Below, piece by piece: positions 56,768-64,000 of a stretch of DNA of 64,000 bases. The position numbers and the translations under genes were made by a program. Source of the DNA: Pseudonocardia thermophila (GTDB lineage Bacteria > Actinomycetota > Actinomycetes > Mycobacteriales > Pseudonocardiaceae); assembly GCF_900142365.1 (NCBI RefSeq), contig NZ_FRAP01000024.1:1-64000 (forward strand), written 5' to 3'. Within the stretch, counting starts at the first letter, position 1; every line of letters begins with the position of its first letter. The notes beneath the pieces were generated by a model. The model had not been told where the DNA came from, ran no database searches, and saw only the letters and a program-made list of their open reading frames with translations.

Positions 56768-58168
56768 GTGGCAGCCGCAGACTCCGCAAGCCGGACCGAG
56801 GACGCCGTCGACTCGACGGCGGCCCTTCCCGCGCGTCGACCCCGCCGGGTGTCGGCGGCCGCGACCTCGACCACCACCGCCAGCAAGGCTGTGCGTGCAC
56901 CCCGGAAGGCGGGGGCCAAGGCCAAGGCCAAGACCAGTCCCAAGAAGGCCGGCCCGACCGACGACGTCGACGAGCCCGAGCTCGACGGCGACCTCGTCGA
57001 CGGTGACCTCGAGGACGTCGACGTAGAGCTCGACGACCTCGTCGGCGACGACGACGAGGTCGCCGACGCGGACGACGACGAGGAAGAGGACGAGGAAGAG
57101 GACGACGAGGCGATCGCCTCCGGCGAGCCGGTCGCCACGACGTCGGAGCGCCGGTCGAGCTCGAAGTCGAAGTCGTCCAGCGACTTCGTCTGGGACGAGG
57201 AGGAGTCCGAGGCGCTGCGGCAGGCGCGCAAGGACGCCGAGCTGACCGCCTCGGCCGACTCGGTCCGCGCCTACCTGAAGCAGATCGGCAAGGTCGCGCT
57301 GCTCAACGCGGAGGAGGAGGTCGAGCTCGCCAAACGGATCGAGGCCGGTCTCTACGCCGCCGAGCGGCTGCGCCGGGCGGCCGAGTCGGGCGAGAAGCTC
57401 TCGCCGCAGCTGCGCCGAGACCTCAACTGGATCGTCCGCGACGGGGAGCGCGCGAAGAACCACCTGCTGGAGGCGAACCTCCGCCTGGTGGTGTCGCTGG
57501 CCAAGCGGTACACCGGCCGCGGGATGGCGTTCCTGGACCTGATCCAGGAGGGCAACCTCGGTCTGATCCGAGCAGTCGAGAAGTTCGACTACACCAAGGG
57601 CTACAAGTTCTCCACCTACGCGACGTGGTGGATCCGCCAGGCGATCACCCGCGCGATGGCCGACCAGGCGCGCACCATCCGTATCCCGGTGCACATGGTC
57701 GAGGTCATCAACAAGCTCGGCCGCATCCAGCGCGAGCTGCTCCAGGACCTCGGGCGCGAGCCCACGCCCGAGGAGCTCGCCAAGGAGATGGACATCACCC
57801 CGGAGAAGGTGCTGGAGATCCAGCAGTACGCCCGGGAGCCCATCTCGCTCGACCAGACCATCGGCGACGAGGGCGACTCGCAGCTGGGTGACTTCATCGA
57901 GGACTCCGAGGCCGTCGTCGCGGTCGACGCGGTGAGCTTCACCCTCCTGCAGGACCAGCTGCAGTCGGTGCTCGCCACGCTGTCGGAGCGCGAGGCCGGT
58001 GTGGTGCGCCTGCGGTTCGGCCTCACCGACGGCCAGCCGCGCACGCTCGACGAGATCGGCCAGGTGTACGGCGTGACCCGCGAGCGGATCCGCCAGATCG
58101 AGTCGAAGACCATGTCGAAGCTGCGGCACCCGTCGCGGTCGCAGGTGCTGCGCGACTACCTGGACTGA
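56768..58168 (+). CDS. sigA: Principal RNA polymerase sigma factor (SigA/HrdB)
   Basis: 466 residues. N-terminal 130 residues are Lys/Ala-rich then strongly acidic (runs of Asp and Glu), the usual actinobacterial region 1.1 replacement. Region 1.2/2 begins DSVRAYLKQIGKVALL; 2.1-2.4 contains MAFLDLIQEGNLGLIRAVEKFD and FSTYATWWIRQAITRA; region 3 AREPISLDQTIGDEGDSQL; region 4.2 TLDEIGQVYGVTRERIRQIE. GTG at 56768 follows GAGAGG. The adjacent ppgK of mycobacteria is missing; suhB is the divergent neighbour. Confidence 0.97.
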   Translation: MAAADSASRTEDAVDSTAALPARRPRRVSAAATSTTTASKAVRAPRKAGAKAKAKTSPKKAGPTDDVDEPELDGDLVDGDLEDVDVELDDLVGDDDEVADADDDEEEDEEEDDEAIASGEPVATTSERRSSSKSKSSSDFVWDEEESEALRQARKDAELTASADSVRAYLKQIGKVALLNAEEEVELAKRIEAGLYAAERLRRAAESGEKLSPQLRRDLNWIVRDGERAKNHLLEANLRLVVSLAKRYTGRGMAFLDLIQEGNLGLIRAVEKFDYTKGYKFSTYATWWIRQAITRAMADQARTIRIPVHMVEVINKLGRIQRELLQDLGREPTPEELAKEMDITPEKVLEIQQYAREPISLDQTIGDEGDSQLGDFIEDSEAVVAVDAVSFTLLQDQLQSVLATLSEREAGVVRLRFGLTDGQPRTLDEIGQVYGVTRERIRQIESKTMSKLRHPSRSQVLRDYLD

Positions 58169-58227
58169 GCTGACCGACCGCTCCCGTCGGTACAACTGGA
58201 TCCACACTGGCCCCACACTGAATCGCG

Positions 58228-58274
58228 ACGAACGGCACTCTCGTCCACTCAGGGTGGACGAGAGTGCCGTTCGT
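58228..58274. terminator. Bidirectional terminator between sigA and the secreted protein gene
   Basis: Arms of 21 nt (58228-58248 and 58254-58274) are perfect reverse complements around the 5-nt loop TCAGG. Sits 60 nt after the sigA stop and 30 nt before the stop of the convergent gene. Confidence 0.85.
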
Positions 58275-58303
58275 TGCTCTCCAGGGCCGGTTCCGACACC
58301 GGT

Positions 58304-59440
58304 TCAGAGGGGCAGCGGTGCGGCCGCGCCGCGCTGCCCGTGCCCCTCGGCCCCGGCGCCGCAGGTCCACGGCACGAACGCGGCCAGCGGCTTCCCCGGC
58401 GGGCTCTCCCCCAGGTAGATGAGCGGTTCCAGCCGGATCCCGGCGCCGGTCTCGTTCGCTGTGCCCAGCCACAGGTCGATGAGCTGGTAGGCCTGCCCGC
58501 GCAGGGTGACGACCGTGCGGCCCTGCCCGCCGCAGGAGGTCGCGGAGATGGCGCGGCGGCCGAACGGCGGGGCGCCCCAGTCCGGGTTCTCGTTGCCCGG
58601 CGCGGTCCACTCGCCGTCCGGCGCGGTCGCGATCGCGTAGCTGGTCGGGGTGCCGGTGCAGTACCCGCAGTTGGGATCGTTGTAGGTCATGATCCACGAC
58701 CCGGTGCGGGTATCGCGGTAGGCGCCCGGGGCCTCGGTCCGCACGATGCCGGCGAGGCGGTGCCGCCCGTCCCCCGCTCCCCCGGTCCCGGACGGGGTGA
58801 GCCGCTCCGACGACAGCGTCTGGTCGGCCATCGTGCACAGCATCACCGGCGGACGTGGATCGTCCGGCACGATCGAGAAGTCGCCGTTGCCGGTGCAGAC
58901 GTGCAGCGCGGGCTTCACGACGGCCTCGCCGGAGCCCCCGCACGGACCGGTCGGACCCGCGCAGTGCAGCACGTAGTAGGCGTTGGCCCGCTCCCGTGCG
59001 TGGTCGGCTGGTGCGTTGAACCACAGGAGCCACGCCCCGTCGTCCGGGCCCCAGCCGGAGCGGCGGACCATCCTCGGGTTGAAGCAGCCCAGCCCGGTGT
59101 CGCCGCAGAGCGCCTGCCAGGTCCGCTGCGCAGAGGGGCTGACCTCGTCCGGGGAGAAGAGCCGCACCGGTGCCGTCCAGGGACCGGAGAGGCTGCGGGC
59201 CCGCGACACCCCGAACCCGCACCACGGCGACGGCGCGCCCCAGGTGAACCCGCAGCCGTACATCGTCCCGTAGAAGTGGAACACGCCGTCGACCTCGACG
59301 ATGGTGCCGTCGTGCAGGTCGAGCCCGGTGATCGTCACCCCGGCCGGGGTCTGCGCCGCGTGCGCGGTCGCGGGAACGACCCCGAGCGCGACGATCGTCA
59401 CGAGCACGGCCACAACGCGTGCGCTCCAGCCCGCCGCCAT
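58304..59440 (-). CDS. Secreted cysteine-rich protein, glycosidase-like beta-propeller (GH43-like?)
   Basis: 378 residues. Sec signal peptide (VVAVLVTIVALGVVPATAHA, cut near residue 28). Mature sequence LHDGTIVEVDGVFHFYGTMYGCGF, then repeated blades with W and F and the segments RMVRRSGWGP, DGAWLLWFNAP and SWIMTYNDP, resembling the five-bladed GH43/GH117-type fold. More than ten cysteines (WCGF, LCGD, GCFN, HCAGPTGPC, CGYC) imply several disulfides. Substrate and true family are uncertain. ATG 59440 with upstream GAGAAGG. Confidence 0.7.
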   Translation of the reverse strand: MAAGWSARVVAVLVTIVALGVVPATAHAAQTPAGVTITGLDLHDGTIVEVDGVFHFYGTMYGCGFTWGAPSPWCGFGVSRARSLSGPWTAPVRLFSPDEVSPSAQRTWQALCGDTGLGCFNPRMVRRSGWGPDDGAWLLWFNAPADHARERANAYYVLHCAGPTGPCGGSGEAVVKPALHVCTGNGDFSIVPDDPRPPVMLCTMADQTLSSERLTPSGTGGAGDGRHRLAGIVRTEAPGAYRDTRTGSWIMTYNDPNCGYCTGTPTSYAIATAPDGEWTAPGNENPDWGAPPFGRRAISATSCGGQGRTVVTLRGQAYQLIDLWLGTANETGAGIRLEPLIYLGESPPGKPLAAFVPWTCGAGAEGHGQRGAAAPLPL

Positions 59441-59500
59441 GCCGCCACCTTCTCAGCGCCGAGGGCGGGCGACGGCGAGGTTCACCCGCCCGATCGGGCG

Positions 59501-59953
59501 CTACACCGGGGGCAGCACGTGCAGGTTGGGCTCCTGGGCCGCTTCCGCCAGCTCCGGCATCTCGACGACCTCGATCCCGGCCGCCGCCAGCACCGCGATC
59601 CCCTGCGCGCCGGTGACGAACACGTCGGGCTCCCGCCAGGCGAACACGACGCGGCGGATGCCGGAGGCGACGATCAGCTCGGCGCACGTCCGCGGCCGCG
59701 ACGCTCGCCGCCCGCACGGCTCCAGCGTCGAGTACAGGGTGGCGCCGGACAACCGGGGATCGTCCGGGGCGACCCGGGACAGCGCGGACTCCTCCGCGTG
59801 CACCTGGCCGTCGACGTCCCGCGACCATCCGCGGGCGATCTCCCTGCCCTCCGCGTCGACGATCACCGCACCGACGGCGAACGCCGCGTCGCTGCGTGGG
59901 CTGCGGTGCGCCAGCTCGATCGCCAGACGCATCCAGCGGCCGTCGTCCTGCAC
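59501..59953 (-). CDS. Cytidine/deoxycytidylate deaminase-family protein (RibD deaminase-like)
   Basis: 150 residues. Zinc site: HAEESALSR and TLEPCGRRASRPRTC (Cys-x8-Cys), the pattern of the RibD pyrimidine-deaminase domain rather than dCMP deaminase. No RibD reductase domain follows. It could deaminate an aminopyrimidine riboside or a modified base. GTG 59953 is set by a TACGGT box 6 nt before; the 59983 GTG adds unconserved residues. Confidence 0.85.
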   Translation of the reverse strand: MQDDGRWMRLAIELAHRSPRSDAAFAVGAVIVDAEGREIARGWSRDVDGQVHAEESALSRVAPDDPRLSGATLYSTLEPCGRRASRPRTCAELIVASGIRRVVFAWREPDVFVTGAQGIAVLAAAGIEVVEMPELAEAAQEPNLHVLPPV

Positions 59954-59959
59954 CCCGCC

Positions 59960-59965
59960 ACCGTA
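59960..59965 (-). promoter_or_regulatory. -10 box TACGGT of a probable leaderless transcript (deaminase gene)
   Basis: Minus-strand TACGGT, 6-nt spacer, GTG at 59953. Confidence 0.5.
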
Positions 59966-60008
59966 GCCCGGGTCGCCGGACACCCTGCGGGCGCTCCGTC
60001 CGGGGCAC

Positions 60009-60014
60009 TAGCAT
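60009..60014 (+). promoter_or_regulatory. -10 box TAGCAT of a probable leaderless transcript (DUF1707 gene)
   Basis: TAGCAT, 7-nt spacer, ATG at 60022. The deaminase and DUF1707 start codons are only 68 bp apart and divergent. Confidence 0.5.
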
Positions 60015-60021
60015 CCGGCCC

Positions 60022-60549
60022 ATGGTGAGGCCCCTGTCGAGGACCGTGTCCGTGACGGACGACGATCGCTCCCGGGTCGCTCAGCTGCTCCAGACGGCGT
60101 GCGGTGAAGGCCGCATCGGCCTGGACGAGTTCAGTGCGCGCGTCGGCACGGCGTGGCAGGCCGAGACGGCGGGCGAGCTGGCCCGCGCGACGGCCGGGCT
60201 CGTGCCGTCCCGCGAACGGACCGGCCGGTCGCCGCGGACGTGGCTGCGCTCGCTCACGGCGTTCGGCTCCCGCAACGTGGAGATCCGCAACGCCGAGCCG
60301 GACGGGGTCGTGGAGATCAACGGCACCTGCCTGTTCGGTGACGTCAACCTCACGGTGCCCGCCGGTGTCGCCGTCGAGGTGCGCGGCATGTCGCTCGGCG
60401 GCACGCAGGACATCGCGGTCGACGCGGCCCCGCCCACCCACGGCACCCCGGTCGTGAAGGTCGGCGTGCACCTGCTGTTCGGCACCCTGCGGATCACCCA
60501 GCGCGACCCGGACGAGCGGGCGATGCCGGTGATCCAGGCGGGCGCCTAG
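60022..60549 (+). CDS. DUF1707 SHOCT-like protein with cell-wall-active antibiotics-response-type C-terminus
   Basis: 175 residues. DUF1707 at 10-62 (VTDDDRSRVAQLLQTACGEGRIGLDEFSARV, then ELARATAGL), an amphipathic helical domain common in actinobacteria. The C-terminal half (SRNVEIRNAEPDGVVEINGTCLFGDVNL, VKVGVHLLFGTLRI) is a LiaF/DUF2154-type beta domain, which in Firmicutes responds to cell-wall stress. Membrane segments are absent, so it is probably cytoplasmic. Stop codon overlaps that of the convergent CBS gene (CTAG shared). Confidence 0.85.
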   Translation: MVRPLSRTVSVTDDDRSRVAQLLQTACGEGRIGLDEFSARVGTAWQAETAGELARATAGLVPSRERTGRSPRTWLRSLTAFGSRNVEIRNAEPDGVVEINGTCLFGDVNLTVPAGVAVEVRGMSLGGTQDIAVDAAPPTHGTPVVKVGVHLLFGTLRITQRDPDERAMPVIQAGA

Positions 60550-60950
60550 GGCTGCACCGGCTCACGGCGGGCCACCGCGCGCAGGATGTCGCGCCGGGTG
60601 ACGATCCCCACCAGCTCCCCGTCGTCGAAGATCGGCACCGACCGGAACCGCTCCTCGAGCATCATCTCGGCGACGTCGGCCAGGTCGTCCTCCGGGCCGA
60701 ACCTCGTCGGTGTGCGCGTCATGACGCTCGAGACCCGCTTCCCGCGCAGGTCCTCGGCCGGCCAGCCCTCGGGCCGGACGTTGCCGCGCAGGAGATCGGC
60801 CTCGGTCACGATGCCCACCACACGGCCCTGTTCGTCCAGCACCGGCGCCGCGGTGAACCCGTGCGAGACCAGCAACGCCGCCGCGGCCTCGATCGGCGTG
60901 TCCTCCTTCACCGTGATCACCGGGCTGCTCATCACGTCACGCGCTCTCAT
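60546..60950 (-). CDS. Two-CBS-domain protein
   Basis: 134 residues: CBS1 at 5-60 (RDVMSSPVITVKEDTPIEAAAALLV, AAPVLDEQGRVVGIVTEADLL) and CBS2 at 75-130 (VSSVMTRTPTRFGPEDDLADVAE, SVPIFDDGELVGIVTRRDIL). Such stand-alone pairs bind adenosine nucleotides and act as energy sensors; the target is not apparent. ATG 60950 with AAGGGGAACC upstream is preferred over the 60974 alternative. Confidence 0.9.
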   Translation of the reverse strand: MRARDVMSSPVITVKEDTPIEAAAALLVSHGFTAAPVLDEQGRVVGIVTEADLLRGNVRPEGWPAEDLRGKRVSSVMTRTPTRFGPEDDLADVAEMMLEERFRSVPIFDDGELVGIVTRRDILRAVARREPVQP

Positions 60951-61076
60951 CGTCGGTTCCCCTTCGCGGTCCACCTGGCCCGAGCGTGCGCCCGGAGGGG
61001 CCGGGACGGCAGGGGCCAGGGGCCCGCGACGCGACGGCGGAAGGACCCGGGCGGGCGGCGCACCGGCGTGGTCAGG

Positions 61077-62150
61077 TCAGCCGACCTGCCAGGCGGTCCA
61101 CTTCTCCGCCGCCGCGGCCTGGTTCTTCGCCCACCAGTCGGGGTCCTGCAGCACCACGGTGCCGTGGTCGCCCTCGAGGAACGGGTTGAACAGCTTCCCG
61201 GACTCGGTGAACTCCACCGTGCTGAGGTCGATGTCGTCGCGCACCGGTGTGAGACCGCTCAGCTCGGCGAAGGTGCGCAGCTGCTCCGGCTCCAGTGCGA
61301 ACGCGATCGCCTCCTTCGCCGCCGCCGCGTTCGGCGCCCCCTTGGGCACGACGAACGCGTCGTAGTCCCAGCTGGTGAAGTCCCAGACGGGCGTCAGGTC
61401 GGCGCCGCTGTCGCGGATGATCGCCAGCCGGCCGCTGAGGGTGAGCGTCATGGTGGCCTGCTTGTTCACCAGGTTCTGCTGCAGCGCGGTGAACGACGGC
61501 GCGAAGATGATCTCCGACTTGATCGTGCCCAGCTTGGCCAGTGCCCGTTCGACGTCGAGCGGGTAGAGCTGGTCCGGCGGTACGCCGTCGGCGACGAGGG
61601 CGGCCTCGAGGATGCCCTTCGGCGAACCTCCGTAGACGACCCGCTTGCCGGGGAAACGGGCGACGTCGAAGAAGTCCTTGATCGACGTCGGCACGTCCCC
61701 CGTGTAGACCGATGCGTCGTAGGCGAAGTCGGTCGCGTACTTCGTCGCGGGCACCGAGCAGTCCGTGACGGTCCCCTCCGGCACCTTGTCGACCGGGAAC
61801 CGGCTGAGGTCGACGGTCTCGAACAGCGTCCCGCAGTGCTGTTTGGCCAGGTACGACCCGGTGTGCACGACGTCCCACACGGTCTGGCCCTGTTCGACCA
61901 TCGTGTGGAGCTGGCTGATGTAGTTCAGCGACGTCACGTTGTCGAACGTCGCGCCGGTCTTCGCGGTGAACGGCTCCTGGAACGCCTTCTTCTCGTTCTC
62001 GGTGGCCTCCCCACCGGTGGTCTGCCAGGTGATGACCGTGTCCGGACCCGCCGGTGCGGACGGGTCCGCACCGGACCCCGATCCGCAGGCCGCGGTCGTC
62101 GCCAGGACGACACCCACGACGGCCGCGGACACCAACTTCGTCGGCCTCAT
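61077..62150 (-). CDS. ABC transporter substrate-binding lipoprotein (spermidine/putrescine PotD type)
   Basis: 357 residues. Lipoprotein signal (AAVVGVVLATTAAC, lipid on Cys22). SBP_bac_8-type mature protein (ITWQTTGGEATENEKKAFQEPF, FDYDASVYTG-like FAYDASVYTG, PGKRVVYGGSPKGIL). Family members bind polyamines, opines or iron. AGGAGGAG lies before the ATG. It is divergent from the IclR gene and belongs with the permease that begins at 63219. Confidence 0.88.
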   Translation of the reverse strand: MRPTKLVSAAVVGVVLATTAACGSGSGADPSAPAGPDTVITWQTTGGEATENEKKAFQEPFTAKTGATFDNVTSLNYISQLHTMVEQGQTVWDVVHTGSYLAKQHCGTLFETVDLSRFPVDKVPEGTVTDCSVPATKYATDFAYDASVYTGDVPTSIKDFFDVARFPGKRVVYGGSPKGILEAALVADGVPPDQLYPLDVERALAKLGTIKSEIIFAPSFTALQQNLVNKQATMTLTLSGRLAIIRDSGADLTPVWDFTSWDYDAFVVPKGAPNAAAAKEAIAFALEPEQLRTFAELSGLTPVRDDIDLSTVEFTESGKLFNPFLEGDHGTVVLQDPDWWAKNQAAAAEKWTAWQVG

Positions 62151-62220
62151 TGCCCCACTCCTCCTCGTCGAGTCCGAGGTCCCGCTCGCTCGGTCGGACG
62201 ACGGGATGACACTCTGCATC

Positions 62221-62237
62221 GCGAACACATTGTTCGC
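62221..62237. promoter_or_regulatory. Inverted repeat in the IclR/PotD-like intergenic region
   Basis: GCGAAC-ACATT-GTTCGC, a 6-bp-arm dyad with a 5-bp spacer, about 70 bp upstream of the binding-protein ATG. The size suits an IclR-type operator. The rest of this 311-bp gap (62151-62461) holds the promoter below and a GTCGGAC/GTCCGAC dyad. Confidence 0.5.
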
Positions 62238-62369
62238 AAGACGAACAGGAGAACCTCCTGCACAGTGGGCCCGTCGCGCGGCGGCGGGGCCTGGCGGCTG
62301 CACGCTCCACACGCGTGCGCACATTCGTACCTGATGTCGGACTGTCAGACAAACATCACCTGACTTGCA

Positions 62370-62399
62370 TTGACGTCCGACTGGTCGCTCCGCTACCGT
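62370..62399 (+). promoter_or_regulatory. Promoter for the IclR gene
   Basis: TTGACG (62370-62375), 18-bp spacer, TACCGT (62394-62399), a near-consensus housekeeping promoter about 60 bp before the GTG. Confidence 0.6.
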
Positions 62400-62461
62400 C
62401 CTCATCCGTCGCTCATAACGCGACATATATCCCGTAATGCGCAACGCGGCGGAGGGGTCAC

Positions 62462-63196
62462 GTGGGCGAGTCGGAACCGGCCCGCACCGAGGGCGAGGGT
62501 CCCGGCGGAGACATCCAGGTGATCGCCCGGATCGCCACCCTGCTCGAGTGCCTGGACCCCGGCTCGCCCTCGCTCGACACCGCCACCACCGCCAAGGTGC
62601 TCGGTGTCGGACGGTCCACCGCGCACCGATACCTCGCGTCGCTGGAGAAGCGCGGGCTTCTCCGACGACGCGACGTCACGACCTACGAACCCGGGCCCGC
62701 GCTCTGCCGGATCGGGACGCTCGCGCTGGCCCGGCTCGGCGTGGTCGAGGCCGCCGGCCCCGTCATGCACGAGCTGGTGCAGGAGGTCCGCAGCACGGTG
62801 GTGCTCAGCGTGTGGGGCGGGCAGGCGCCCGTCGTCGCCCGGGTCGTGCCCGACACCAGCCGGTTCACCACACTGTCGGTGCAGGTCGGGCGCTCGCTGC
62901 CGCCCGAGGCCGCGCAGTCGCGCCTGTTCGCCGCCCACCACGCCCGGTCCCGGCGCGTGGGTGGCCGGCTGCGGGTCCTGGACGACGGCCTGATCCCGAT
63001 CGGTGACCTGCTCGTCGCCCGCCAGGTCTACCCGGGCGGTGGCGTCAAGACGATCGCCGCGCCCGTCCGCACCGCGGACGGGACGATCGTCGCCACGCTC
63101 GCCGTCATCGGGATGACCGTCTTCATGCCCGACGACGAGGACGACGTGCTCGTCGAGCGACTCACCGACGCGGTGTCGCGCATCGCCGTGAACTGA
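62462..63196 (+). CDS. IclR-family transcriptional regulator
   Basis: 244 residues. Winged HTH at 18-80 (VIARIATLLECLD, TAKVLGVGRSTAHRYLASLEKRGLL), then a GAF-like IclR effector domain (LARLGVVEAAGPVMHELVQ, TIVATLAVIGMTVF). GTG 62462 after GGAGGGGTC. Lies between the two ABC genes, so it probably controls this uptake system and senses its substrate or a breakdown product. Confidence 0.9.
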   Translation: MGESEPARTEGEGPGGDIQVIARIATLLECLDPGSPSLDTATTAKVLGVGRSTAHRYLASLEKRGLLRRRDVTTYEPGPALCRIGTLALARLGVVEAAGPVMHELVQEVRSTVVLSVWGGQAPVVARVVPDTSRFTTLSVQVGRSLPPEAAQSRLFAAHHARSRRVGGRLRVLDDGLIPIGDLLVARQVYPGGGVKTIAAPVRTADGTIVATLAVIGMTVFMPDDEDDVLVERLTDAVSRIAVN

Positions 63197-63218
63197 CCCC
63201 GACCCGGAAGTGGAGTCG

Positions 63219-64000
63219 ATGATGACCACGACCGCCGTCCTCGACGTCGGCCGCGCTGCTCCGGTGCGTGCGGCCGGGCGGACGACCGGTTCGCGGACCG
63301 CGACGGCGCTCCTGCTCGCGCCCGCGGTGATCGCCTCGCTGGCCCTGTTCGTCTACCCGCTCGCGCGCATCGTCGTCGTCAGCGTGACCGAGCCGACGAT
63401 CGGGCTGCACAACTACGCGGAGCTGTTCACCGACGGCTACACCCTGCGCGTCCTCACCCGGACGCTGCTGGTGGCGCTCGGCGTGGCCGTCCTCGACCTG
63501 CTGATGGCGTTCCCGTACGCGTACGCGATGACGGTGTGCAGCCCGCGGGTGCGCGCCGTGCTCTTCACGATCGTGCTCATCCCGTTCTGGACCAGCGCGC
63601 TGGCCAAGAACTTCGCCTGGATGATCCTCTTCCAGCGCGGCGGGCTGGTCGACGAGTTCCTGAAGGCGACCCTGGGCATCGACTACCCCCTGCTCGGCAC
63701 GACGCCCGCGGTGCTGATCGCGATGTCGCAGGTCCTGCTGCCGTTCGCGGTGCTGCCCCTCTACGCATCCCTGGAGCAGATCGACCGGCGGCTGGTCGAC
63801 GCCGCGCAGGGGCTCGGCGCCACCCGCGGACGGGCGTTCCGCCAGGTCTACCTGCCGCTGGCCGCACCCGGGCTGGTGGCGGCGGGGGCGCTCGCGTTCA
63901 TCCTCTCGCTCGGCTTCTACATCACCCCGGCGCTGCTCGGGTCGCCGCAGCAGACGCTGATCGCCCAACTGATCATGGCGCGGGTCGAGCAGGTCCTCGA
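63219..64000 (+). CDS. ABC transporter permease (PotB/spermidine-putrescine type), cut by window end
   Basis: 260 residues are present and the frame is open to base 64000, so the gene continues beyond the window. Several membrane segments (ALLLAPAVIASLALFVYPLARIVV, VLLIPFWTS-like FTIVLIPFW) and the EAA coupling loop DAAQGLGATRGRAFRQVYLPLAAPG. Start ATG 63219 follows GGAAGTGGAG; a second ATG is at 63222. It starts 22 bp after the IclR stop, so both are probably co-transcribed. Confidence 0.9.
   Translation, partial: MMTTTAVLDVGRAAPVRAAGRTTGSRTATALLLAPAVIASLALFVYPLARIVVVSVTEPTIGLHNYAELFTDGYTLRVLTRTLLVALGVAVLDLLMAFPYAYAMTVCSPRVRAVLFTIVLIPFWTSALAKNFAWMILFQRGGLVDEFLKATLGIDYPLLGTTPAVLIAMSQVLLPFAVLPLYASLEQIDRRLVDAAQGLGATRGRAFRQVYLPLAAPGLVAAGALAFILSLGFYITPALLGSPQQTLIAQLIMARVEQVL

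Noticed and set aside
62221..62237. LexA box in the IclR region
   Set aside because: GAAC and GTTC are 5 bp apart rather than 4, and no repair gene is adjacent.

Overview
The window is very GC-rich, uses GTG starts freely, and carries families typical of mycelial or mycobacteria-like actinobacteria: PdtaR/ANTAR regulator, DUF3710, DUF3159, DUF3093, DUF4193, Cei, principal sigma factor with acidic N-terminus, CoaE-UPF0157 fusion. Gene content and order suggest a Pseudonocardiales chromosome (Pseudonocardia/Amycolatopsis-like). This is inference from gene families; no 16S or other direct marker is present. No transposase, integrase, CRISPR array or phage gene was recognised, so this is chromosome rather than an island.

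Layout. (1) 1-4.6 kb: SnoaL-like protein with a strong operator/promoter, LysR regulator, cytochrome P450, a frameshifted MmcQ/YjbR gene and a GT87 glycosyltransferase. (2) 4.7-21.5 kb: a block recalling M. tuberculosis Rv1626-Rv1633 (uvrB, DUF402, coaE, rpsA, pdtaR), read in the opposite direction. It is interrupted by an ECF sigma factor with two tandem paralogous membrane proteins, a DUF3558 lipoprotein, a methyltransferase, a thioesterase and a full branched-chain amino-acid ABC operon (livKHMGF). polA, expected beside rpsA, is absent. An odd tRNA with a CAA anticodon lies upstream of pdtaR. (3) 21.6-42.8 kb: mixed metabolic and accessory genes: lipoprotein, DUF309, double GNAT, HIT, DprE2-like reductase, aroE, dapA, methyltransferase, decayed ABC ATPase, SGNH hydrolase, SDR/TetR pair with twin operators, FrnE, ilvD-MFS, DEAD-box helicase, HAD, a heavily frameshifted DUF4333 gene, tex. 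(4) 42.8-58.2 kb: a conserved block that I match from memory to Rv2689c-Rv2703: TRAM methyltransferase, APC permease, two TrkA proteins, DUF3159, OB-fold protein, hydrolase, DUF3710, dut, DUF3093, DUF4193, cei, suhB, sigA. ppgK is missing. (5) 58.3-64 kb: secreted cysteine-rich protein, deaminase, DUF1707, CBS protein, and the start of a spermidine/putrescine-type ABC cluster with an IclR regulator.

Recurrent themes. At least thirteen genes have a TAnnnT box 6-8 nt before the start codon, the arrangement expected for leaderless mRNAs; this also fixes several start codons. Short tandem repeats occur with different periods in intergenic DNA (14 and 11 bp) and inside linker-coding DNA (15 bp). 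Three genes (MmcQ, an ABC ATPase, a DUF4333 protein) carry frameshifts, most of which look like single missing bases; these could be decay or base-calling errors.
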